Below are positions 54,146 through 62,400 of a stretch of 64,000 bases of DNA, piece by piece. This stretch comes from Polymorphobacter fuscus (lineage in GTDB: Bacteria; Pseudomonadota; Alphaproteobacteria; Sphingomonadales; Sphingomonadaceae), in assembly GCF_011927825.1 (NCBI RefSeq), contig NZ_JAATJI010000001.1:2710001-2774000 (forward strand). The letters are read 5' to 3'. Positions within the stretch are counted from its first letter, which is position 1. Every line of letters starts with the position of its first letter. The translations under genes were made by a program, and so were the position numbers. The notes below the pieces were generated by a model. It saw nothing but the letters and a program-made list of their open reading frames with translations, made no database searches and was not told the DNA's origin.

Positions 54146-55447
54146 ATGATCGCTGGAGAAACAGCCGCGGACACCGGCGGCGCGCCACCGGGGACCACCA
54201 AGGTCGGTGGCTATCGCTGGGTCATCGTCGCGCTGCTGTTTGCAGCGACAGCCATCAACTACATCGATCGCCAGATGATCGGCGTGCTGAAGCCGACGCT
54301 CGCCGCCGACCTCAACTGGTCGGAAACCGATTTCGCCAACGTCATCTTCTTTTTCCAGATGGCCTATGCCATCGGCTATATCGGTTTCGGCCGGGTCGTC
54401 GACATCATCGGCGAACGGCTGGGCTATGCCGTGGCCTTCACCATCTGGACCATCGCCCATATGGCGCATGGCGGCGTCTATACCGTGACCCAGTTCGCCA
54501 TGGCGCGCTTTGGCCTCGGCATCGGCGAGGCCGGCAACTTCCCGGCCGGCATCAAGGCGGTGACCGAATGGTTCCCGGCCAAGGAACGCGCCACTGCCAT
54601 CGGCATCTTCAACGCCGGCGCCAATGTCGGTGCCATCATCACGCCGCTGCTCGTGCCCGCGCTGACCATCGCCTATGGCTGGCGATCGACCTTCGTCATC
54701 ACCGGCGGCTTCAGCATCGTCTGGCTGATCGCCTGGCTGGCCATCTATCGCCGCCCGACCGAAAAGAAGCAGGTCAGCGCCGCCGAACTCGCCTGGATCC
54801 GCCAGGACCCGGCCGATCCGATCGTTCCGGTCGCCTGGAAGCGCCTGCTGACGGTGCGCGAAACCTGGGCCTATGCGCTCGGCAAGTTCTTCATCGACCC
54901 GATCTGGTGGTTCTTCCTGTTCTGGCTGCCGGGCTTTCTCGGCACGCGCTACAATCTCGATCTCGTCAGCTTCGGCCCGCCGCTGGTCGTCATCTACCTG
55001 ATGTCGGATGCTGGCAGCATCGTCGGCGGCTGGTCGTCGTCGCGGATGATCAAGGCCGGCAAGTCGGTCAACTTCGCCCGCAAGATGACGATGCTGGTCT
55101 GCGCCATCGCCGTACTGCCGGTGATCTTCTCGCAGGATATCGACAGCCTGTGGCTCAACGTCTTCATCATCGGCATCGCCACCGCGGCGCACCAGGCGTT
55201 TTCGGCCAACCTCTACACGCTGCCGTCCGACCTGTTCCCGCGCAACGCTGTCGGCTCGGTCATCGGCATCGGCGGCACTGTCGGCGCCATCGGTGGCATG
55301 ATGATGGCCAAATATGCCGGCTTCATCCTCGATGGCTTCGGCAGCTACACGCCGCTGTTCGCCGTCGCCGGATCGGCCTATTTCCTCGCTTTGGGTGCCA
55401 TCCACCTGCTCAGCCCGCGGCTGGCGCGCGCCGAATTCCGCGCCTAG
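54146..55447 (+). CDS. exuT: MFS hexuronate transporter, ExuT-like
   Basis: Inner-membrane MFS carrier of the anion:cation symporter family, 433 residues with 12 helices. NYIDRQMIGVLKPTLAADLN near residue 30 and GIGEAGNFPAGIKAVTEWFP near 130 are hallmarks of hexuronate/glucarate carriers, as is YGWRSTFVITGGFSIVWLIA. It takes uronates into the cytoplasm for UxaA/KduD products. GGGGAGGTGAAG precedes the start. Confidence 0.9.
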   Translation: MIAGETAADTGGAPPGTTKVGGYRWVIVALLFAATAINYIDRQMIGVLKPTLAADLNWSETDFANVIFFFQMAYAIGYIGFGRVVDIIGERLGYAVAFTIWTIAHMAHGGVYTVTQFAMARFGLGIGEAGNFPAGIKAVTEWFPAKERATAIGIFNAGANVGAIITPLLVPALTIAYGWRSTFVITGGFSIVWLIAWLAIYRRPTEKKQVSAAELAWIRQDPADPIVPVAWKRLLTVRETWAYALGKFFIDPIWWFFLFWLPGFLGTRYNLDLVSFGPPLVVIYLMSDAGSIVGGWSSSRMIKAGKSVNFARKMTMLVCAIAVLPVIFSQDIDSLWLNVFIIGIATAAHQAFSANLYTLPSDLFPRNAVGSVIGIGGTVGAIGGMMMAKYAGFILDGFGSYTPLFAVAGSAYFLALGAIHLLSPRLARAEFRA

Positions 55448-55458
55448 ATCGATCGACG

Positions 55459-56214
55459 TCAGCCGGCGCGCGTCGCTTGCACGGCGGCCGTCGCGGCGGT
55501 GGTCAGCATCAGCAGGTCGGGCGCGATCGAGACGATGTCGCACCCGGCCGCGATCATCCGCACCGCGTGCGCCGGCGCCGTGCAATAGATGCCGACCCGG
55601 CGCCCGGCGGCCTTGCAGCGCGCGATGACATGGTCGATCGCCGCCAGCAGCGCCGGGTCGTCATTGTCGGCGCGCGGTGACAGGCCGAGCGCCAGCGCGA
55701 GGTCCGACGGCCCGATGAAAATGCCGTCATACCCCTTCACCGCCAGGATCGCGTCGAGATTGTCGAGGCCGGCGCGCGTTTCCACCATCGCCAGCGACAC
55801 GATGCTGTCCGACGCCGCCGCCAGATAGTCCGGGCCGAACCGCATCTGCGGCCGGCGCGGGCCAAAGGACCGCTGGCCGCGCGGCGGATAGTGCAGCGCG
55901 TCGGCAAAGGCCTGGGCATCGGCGGCGGTATCGATCATCGGGGCGATGATGCCGGTGGCGCCGAAATCGAGCAGCCGCATGATATCGGCGGCGTTGTTGG
56001 CGGCAACCCGCGCCATCGGCTCGGCGCCGCCATGCTCGATCGCCAGCAGCAGCGCCGGCGCCGACGCCATGTCGGCCGCACCATGCTGCAGGTCGACCAG
56101 CAGCCCGTCATAGCCACAACGCGCCAGTGCCTCGGCCGACAGGATGGCGGGAATGTTGATCCAGCCGATGATAGCGGCGTCGCCTTTGGCCCAGGCGGAT
56201 CGGATGCGGTTCAC
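55459..56214 (-). CDS. HpcH/HpaI class II aldolase
   Basis: A 251-residue metal-dependent aldolase. Family motifs: GWINIPAILSAEALARCGYD near residue 17, GLLVDLQHGAADM near 37, PMARVAANNAADIMRLLDFG near 67, VSLAMVETRAGLDNLDAIL near 143 (Glu ligand), and GIFIGPSDLALALGLSPRAD near 168. The GTG at 56214 has GGAG 7 bases before. Relatives split 2-keto-3-deoxy acids to pyruvate and an aldehyde, so KDG-type cleavage in the uronate route fits but is inferred. It is convergent to exuT with no operator seen. Confidence 0.9.
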   Translation of the reverse strand: MNRIRSAWAKGDAAIIGWINIPAILSAEALARCGYDGLLVDLQHGAADMASAPALLLAIEHGGAEPMARVAANNAADIMRLLDFGATGIIAPMIDTAADAQAFADALHYPPRGQRSFGPRRPQMRFGPDYLAAASDSIVSLAMVETRAGLDNLDAILAVKGYDGIFIGPSDLALALGLSPRADNDDPALLAAIDHVIARCKAAGRRVGIYCTAPAHAVRMIAAGCDIVSIAPDLLMLTTAATAAVQATRAG

Positions 56215-56300
56215 GGCACTCTCCTCGACGACATGGCGCCATTGGCGCTGAAACGGCGGCGGCCGGCAAGGGCGACGAACGATATCGAATTTGGGCGATT

Positions 56301-56314
56301 TTGATCTGGCGCAA
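56301..56314 (+). promoter_or_regulatory. FNR/FixK-type box
   Basis: TTGATCTGGCGCAA fits the TTGAT-N4-ATCAA dyad with one half imperfect, 116 bp before the small membrane protein gene. Such sites place downstream genes under low-oxygen control in alphaproteobacteria. Confidence 0.6.
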
Positions 56315-56429
56315 AGCACGCTGCCGGCGCGGGTGCATAAGGTTCCCATTGGCTGCAGCCCGGGCGCGGCACCCACCGGGTCGCCGCCGTCGACGGATCG
56401 GGTCAGCCGGCATCAAAGGAGCGACCACC

Positions 56430-56741
56430 ATGACCGGTTCCCTGATCATCGATGGGCTGATGCTGTTCTTCAGCCTGGCCTTGGCGGCGGCGGTCGCCGT
56501 CCCGGCGTGGCTGTTCCTGCCGAAATGGATGGAAAGCGTGCAAACACGGCGCATCGCCTTTCATCGCGCCGCCATCGACGCCATCACGGCGGAACTCGCC
56601 CGGCCGCAAGCCGACCCCGGCCATGTCGACCGGCTGCTCGCCCAGCGCCAGGCGAACATCACCGCGCTGCGGTCGCTGGTCCCGGGTGCGGTCGTGGCGC
56701 CGCTGCCGCAGGGGGTTGCCGGTCTTCGGCTCGCCGCCTGA
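56430..56741 (+). CDS. Small membrane protein, unknown
   Basis: A 103-residue protein with one N-terminal membrane helix (IIDGLMLFFSLALAAAVAVP), then a charged region with RRIAFHRAAIDAITAELARP and a Gln/Ala-rich helix. AAAGGAGCGACCACC precedes the ATG, a strong site. It is followed by the GNAT gene after 29 bp, and both share the FNR-type box upstream. No family is recognised. Confidence 0.75.
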   Translation: MTGSLIIDGLMLFFSLALAAAVAVPAWLFLPKWMESVQTRRIAFHRAAIDAITAELARPQADPGHVDRLLAQRQANITALRSLVPGAVVAPLPQGVAGLRLAA

Positions 56742-56770
56742 CATTCGCGCTTGCCCGGAAGGAAAACACA

Positions 56771-57337
56771 ATGGCTGAACAACTCGCAGAGCATCGCAAC
56801 CTGGTGTCGGCCAGCAAGCCGATCCAACTTGGTGCGTCCTGGCAGCGGCGGCTGACGACCCGCAGCGGTTTCGAATTCCGCGTACGGCCCGTCGCCGCCG
56901 ATGACGAAGCCGCACTCGCCGACTTTTTCGCGCATGTGACACCCGAGGAATTGCGCTTCCGCTTCCTCACCGCCTGCCGCGAGGTCGGCCATGCCCGGCT
57001 GGTGGCGATGACCGACATCGATCACGACCAGACCGAAAACTTCCTCGCCGTGCTCGACGATGGCACCATTATTGCTTCGGGACTGATCGCGACCGATGCC
57101 GATCGGGCGCGCGCCGAAGTCGCCATCTCGATCCGGTCCGATCACCGCGGCCAGGGCATCAGCTGGACCTTGCTCGATCATATCGCCCAATACGCCGAAG
57201 CACGGGGCATCAAGGTCATCGAATCGATCGAGGCGCGGGAGAATCGCGCGGCCATCGGGCTGGAAAAGGAAATGGGGTTCATCGTGGCGCCGGTGGCGGG
57301 TGATCCGACGCTGATCCGGCTGAGCCGTTATATCTGA
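56771..57337 (+). CDS. GNAT-family acetyltransferase
   Basis: A 188-residue GNAT protein. Core motifs: FEFRVRPVAADDEAALADFF near residue 34, FLAVLDDGTIIASGLIAT near 90, VAISIRSDHRGQGISWTLLD near 117 for acetyl-CoA binding (RGQG), and the end GIKVIESIEARENRAAIGLE. This form resembles acetyl-transferases of the universal-stress/low-oxygen group that modify acetyl-CoA synthetase, but the substrate is unproven. GGAAGG lies upstream. Confidence 0.87.
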   Translation: MAEQLAEHRNLVSASKPIQLGASWQRRLTTRSGFEFRVRPVAADDEAALADFFAHVTPEELRFRFLTACREVGHARLVAMTDIDHDQTENFLAVLDDGTIIASGLIATDADRARAEVAISIRSDHRGQGISWTLLDHIAQYAEARGIKVIESIEARENRAAIGLEKEMGFIVAPVAGDPTLIRLSRYI

Positions 57338-57352
57338 CGGGGCCGCTGCGAT

Positions 57353-58057
57353 TCAGCGCGCGACGGAAGGTGCCCGCACGCGTTCGGCGATGATCCAGCA
57401 GGTAACCGCCCAGGCCGACCCGACCGCCCATCCGGCAATCACGTCCGTTGGCCAGTGGACGCCGAGGTAGACGCGCGAGACGCCGACGACCAGCGTCAGC
57501 AACAGCGCCACCCACATCGCATAGGCCTTTTCGCGGTGGGTGGAGGCGGCGCGCGCGACGAGAACGCCAAGCGTGAGATAGGTAATGGCGGAATTCATCG
57601 CGTGCGCGCTGGGGAAGCTGGCGGAATTCACCTCGACCAGATGCGCCACCAGCGACGGCCGGGTCCGGGCATAGCTCGCCTTCAACAACGAGCCCAGCAG
57701 CGCGCCGCCGCCGATGGCGATTCCGACGAAGGCCGCCTCGGCATATTTGCGCTGCGTCAGCAGGAACCCCATCACGATCAGGGTGACCAGCGTCAGCAGC
57801 GTCACGCCGCCGAGCGCGGTGAGGTCGACCATCGTCCTTTCCAGCCAGCGCGGCCCGATCGGGCTGGCAAGGTCATCGGCATGGCGCAGCGCCAGCATGA
57901 TGGCGGTGTCGAACCGCGTCGTCTCCCCGGTGCGGACCTCGCGCCCCAGCCACAAGAACAGCAAGGCGATGACCGAGGCGGTGCCCAGCCCCAGCGCGAC
58001 GCCGATCTCGGCACCCGCATCACGGCCCTGGCGCGGAAACAGCCGCTTCGACATCAT
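57353..58057 (-). CDS. PAP2-family phosphatase (membrane)
   Basis: A 234-residue integral membrane phosphatase of the PAP2/undecaprenyl-diphosphate type. Motif C1 is KASYARTRPS near residue 131, C2 is FPSAHAMNSA near 152, and C3 is SRVYLGVHWPTDVIAGWAVG near 197, with all catalytic His and Arg. Six membrane segments. Likely substrates are lipid phosphates. Two ATGs begin it; RBS AGGGTGGG is just before. Confidence 0.92.
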   Translation of the reverse strand: MMSKRLFPRQGRDAGAEIGVALGLGTASVIALLFLWLGREVRTGETTRFDTAIMLALRHADDLASPIGPRWLERTMVDLTALGGVTLLTLVTLIVMGFLLTQRKYAEAAFVGIAIGGGALLGSLLKASYARTRPSLVAHLVEVNSASFPSAHAMNSAITYLTLGVLVARAASTHREKAYAMWVALLLTLVVGVSRVYLGVHWPTDVIAGWAVGSAWAVTCWIIAERVRAPSVAR

Positions 58058-58165
58058 CCCACCCTGAACCGATCAATTGCAATCAAGACGCGGGTCAACG
58101 CCCGGCCGCGCCGTCCGTTCCCCATGCGGCCGTCGATGTGACCCCGATGTCGACGCGCGCGCGGA

Positions 58166-59230
58166 TCAGCGCCGGAAGATGGCGACATTCGCGGGGATTT
58201 CGGATGGTATGTCAAAGGCGTTCGCGGCGGCAATGCGCCCCTGCCTGCGGACGTCCCGGGCCCGGGACCGGCATTGCGACGGCGTCATGCCATAGGCCTT
58301 CCGAAAGGCGCGCCCGGCGGCGGTGTGGTTGGCAAATCCCCAATCGTGCAGGACCGCGTCGATCTTCCGGTCCGAAAGCGCCGGGTCGGACAGGTCGAGG
58401 AACACGCCGGTCAGGCGCCGGCAGAGAATGTAGCGTCCGATACCGCCATGCGGCTCGAACATGCGATAGAGGGTCGGCCGCGTCACGTGAAAGTCGCGGA
58501 CCAGCATCGCAGGACCAAGGCGGGGTTCGGCGATATGCCGGTCGATGCGCCGGCAGATCGCCCGAAACTGGCTCTTGCGCAACTCGGCCCGGGTCGCGGC
58601 GCGATATTCGGCGTTCGCCCGGATGACGGCGGCGAGCAGCGCCGCTGTCGAACGGCTCAGGTCGAGCCCCTGTGCAACGGTCAGCGCGGGTGCCTGCCGC
58701 CACAGGTCGTCCAGATGCTCGCGCACGGCAATGCCTGCCTCGCTGTCCCGGCGCAGGATCGTCCCGTGCACCTCGCCGGCATCGGCAAGCAGCGGCGCGA
58801 GCAGGTTGCGGTCGACAATGGCGGAAAGATTGTCGATGCCTTCCGTTCGCAGCGTCACCGGGCGTGACAGGTCGAGCATGCAGACATCCCCCGCAGCCAC
58901 CCACCGCTCGACGCCGTCGACGGTCATCGCAAAGCCGTTGCTGCGATAATATTGGATATGGAAGTGATCGACCCCGATCCGGGCGATCACCTGGGGATCG
59001 CGAACCAGGATGGAGGGTGCTGTCGTCGCGACCGACTGCCCCAGCTTGATCGGGCCATAGTCATACAGGGCGAAGTCCATCGTGTAGCCGGCGTGCTGAT
59101 CCGGCAGCGGTGTCTCCAGGTCGAACATCGTCGCCAGAAGTTCGCGGCAGGCGGCGAAGCTGTCGGCATAGTCGGCGCCGATCCGGGCGGCCAGGTTCGG
59201 CAGCCGAGTCGCCGGGCTATGCTCCGTCAT
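58166..59230 (-). CDS. AraC-family transcriptional regulator
   Basis: A 354-residue regulator. The N-terminal about 180 residues are a cupin-like AraC-binding domain (DQHAGYTMDFALYDYGPIKL, VAAGDVCMLDLSRPV). The C-terminal HTH pair spans about 250-340: AMLVRDFHVTRPTLYRMFEP and IDAVLHDWGFANHTAAGRAF. GGGGGGATCACCGG precedes ATG 59230. It is divergent to the autotransporter-like gene and may control it. The effector is unknown. Confidence 0.9.
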   Translation of the reverse strand: MTEHSPATRLPNLAARIGADYADSFAACRELLATMFDLETPLPDQHAGYTMDFALYDYGPIKLGQSVATTAPSILVRDPQVIARIGVDHFHIQYYRSNGFAMTVDGVERWVAAGDVCMLDLSRPVTLRTEGIDNLSAIVDRNLLAPLLADAGEVHGTILRRDSEAGIAVREHLDDLWRQAPALTVAQGLDLSRSTAALLAAVIRANAEYRAATRAELRKSQFRAICRRIDRHIAEPRLGPAMLVRDFHVTRPTLYRMFEPHGGIGRYILCRRLTGVFLDLSDPALSDRKIDAVLHDWGFANHTAAGRAFRKAYGMTPSQCRSRARDVRRQGRIAAANAFDIPSEIPANVAIFRR

Positions 59231-59437
59231 CCGGTGATCCCCCCGATTTTGCCCGAACATAGGCCGGGCCACGATGCCTTAACAGAAGATTTTCGACCAG
59301 GCGTCTCAAAGCGCGGCCTCCGGACCGCCGGCCTCTTGCCGCCCGGATCGCTGCCGTTCACCACCGAAACGATTCCGTTGTCGGGAGGTGGCGCGGGTGG
59401 CGGCGGATCGGGGGGCTTCGCGCCCTTGGCGGGGAAC

Positions 59438-62400
59438 ATGGGGGCGACGGTGCACAGACGGTCATTTGCTTCAGGCGTTCGCGACATCGTTCTCGCATCT
59501 CTGGCGCTCGCGATATCGAGCGCTGCCCATGCCCAGTGCAGCAGCGCCGGCGCGCCGCAGCCGACGAGCGCGCAGACCGTCGATTACAGCAACCAGACGT
59601 TTGACCTTAACAACGCCTATTATATTCAGAATGTCGGCGAACCGGGATGCGCCGGGGCGTCTCGCGGCGACGACACCAACGGCGATCCGGGGTCACCCGG
59701 CCAGCCCGCCGGCGCGATCGACAACAGCGCTGCGAACGTGACCGTCTCCGGCCCGAATTCCATCTTCGGGGCAGGAGCCGTCGTCATCGCAACCGGCGGC
59801 GGCGGCGGCAATGGCGGCAGTGCGGGCAGCCCCGTGCTGCGTGACCTGCAAGGCGGCAATGGCGGCGCCGGCGGCGCCAGCGGGGCGATCACGGTCAATT
59901 TGTCGGGCACCATCGGCCCGGACGGCGCCGGTAGCCTCGTCCTGACGGGGCTCCAGATCGGCAGCTTCGGCGGCGCCGGCGGTCTGGGGGGCGGTGTCGG
60001 CACCTGTTGCGGCGGCGACAAGAACGGCGGCGACGGCGGCGGCGGCGGCGCGGGCGCACTGGCGCAATTCACCGGCACCGGCCAGGTCCAGGCTACCGGC
60101 CAGGGCATCCTGGTGGAAAGCGCCGGCGGCAATGGCGGCACGGGGGCGTCGGTCAGTACCTCCGACGCGCTGGTGACGAATTACGGTGGCAATGGCGGCA
60201 ACGGCGGCCAGGGCGGCCCGGCCATGTTCAGCTGGCAAGGCGGATCGATCCAGGCCGGCGGCCAGGGCGGCATCGCCGGCTCCTATGGCGGGACTGGCGG
60301 CAACGGCGGATCCGCTCGCAGCGGCGACCAGAACAATGGCGGCGACGGCGGTATCGGCGGCGCTGCCGGCGCCGCGTCGATCATCATGTCGGGCGGCACG
60401 ATCACGATCGGCGAAACCAGCTACGACCCGTATAATGCTGCCCTGCGGGCGGTGTCGGAAGGGGGTGCCGGCGGTGCGGGCGGATCCGGCGGTGCGCTGG
60501 TCAGCGTCACCGCGGGCAACGGCGGCGCCGGCGGCGCGGGCGGTGCGGCCAGTGCTGCGGTAGTCGGCACGATCGCCTATACCGGCCAGGGCACGGGGCC
60601 GGGGCACGCGATCTATGTCGCCTCGTCAGGGGGCCTCGGCGGCGCCGGCGGCAATGCCAGCGCGCTGGAAGGCGGCTCGGGCGGCGGCGGTCTTGCCGGA
60701 TCGGGGGGGTCGGCGTCGCTGACGCTGGGCAGCGTGGACCAGTCCGCCGCCGTGTCCGGCTTCGGCAAATACACCAACACGGCGGTGGTGCAGAGCATCG
60801 GCGGCGGCGGCGGCAACGGCGGCGTCGGCAGCTTCCTCGTTGGCGGCGGCGCGGGCGCAGCAGGCGGCGACGGCGGCACCATCAACGCCGATATCGTCGA
60901 TGGATCGCTGGTCGCCAGCGGCGCCTCGGCAGGCGGGCTGATCGCGCAATCGATCGGCGGCGGCGGCGGCATCGGCGGCGATTCGAACGGCATCGCGATC
61001 GGTGCGGACCTGTCGGTCGGCGGCAATGGCGGCCTTGGCGGCGACGGGCAGGGCGTCACCGTCCAGGTCGGCGCGAACGCGATCATCGGCTCGCTCGACC
61101 CGCTCGGCGACAATGGGGTGCTGGCGCAATCGATCGGCGGTTCGGGCGGCGCCGGCGGCACCGCGACCGCCAATGGCAGCGGCTTCATCACGATGACCAT
61201 CGGCGGCGATGCCGGCGGCGGCGGCCAGGCCGGGCCGGTGGCGATCGACAATGCCGGCCTTATCACCAGCTATGGCGACCACGCGGCGGGGCTGCAGGCG
61301 CAATCGGTCGGCGGCGGCGGTGGCAAGGGCGGCTCGGCCGTTTCCTTCGGCGTCGGCGTGGTGCCGACCGCGTCGATCGCGATCGGTGGCCGCGGCGGCA
61401 GCGGCGGCCCGGCCGACAGCGCCACGGTCAGCAGTTCGGGGCAGGTCACCACCTATGGGTCGGACGCCTATGCCATCGTCGCCCAGTCGATCGGCGGCGG
61501 CGGCGGCAGCGGCGGTTCGGCAACCGCCCGTGCCGTCGCCATCGCGCCGAGCGAATCCTTCCCGGCGATCTCGGTTTCGCTGGCGCTCGGCGGTTCGGGC
61601 GGCAGCGGCAACACCGGCGCCGCGGCGACCGCCGGCAACAGCGGTATCGTCACCACGGCGGGCGAAGGCGCCTATGCGCTTGTCGCGCAATCGGTCGGCG
61701 GCGGCGGCGGCATCGGCGGCGATTCGACCGCCGCCTCCTATTCGGGCGGCGACAGCCCGGGCCTGACGGTGTCATTCTCGGTCGCGGTCGGCGGCTCGGG
61801 CGGCACCGGCGCCACCGGCGGCACCGCCAGCGCCAACAACGGCGGATTGCTCCTCACCTATGGCGCCGATGCCTATGGCGTGTTCGCGCAGAGTGTCGGC
61901 GGCGGCGGCGGTGCCGGCGGCAGCGGCGATTCCAGCGCCACTGCCAGCAAGGCGCCGGCAAGCTTTGCGGCGTCGCTTGCGGTCGGTGGCCGCGGCGGCA
62001 GCGGCGGCCATGGCGGCATCGTCGATGCGGTCAGCGGCGGCGGCATCGCCACCAATGGCGACGGCGCCGATGGCGTCTTCGCCCAGTCGGTCGGCGGCGG
62101 CGGCGGCGCGGCCGGCGGCGGCACGGCGGCCGCCAACGGCGGTACGCTCACGCTCAGTGTCGGGGTCGGCGGGTCGGGCGGTGCCGGCGGCGACGGTGGC
62201 AGCGTTACCGCATCGAACGGCGGTGCGATCGTCACGCGCGGCACCGATGCGGTGGGCCTGCTGGCCCAATCGGTCGGCGGTGGCGGCGGCAAGGCCGGCA
62301 AGGGCGGCGCCACCTCCGGTGGTGTCAGCCCGGTCACCAACGCCACCAAGCTGTTCGGGACGCTGTCCGCCGGCCTCAATCTCGGTGCCAGCGTCACCAC

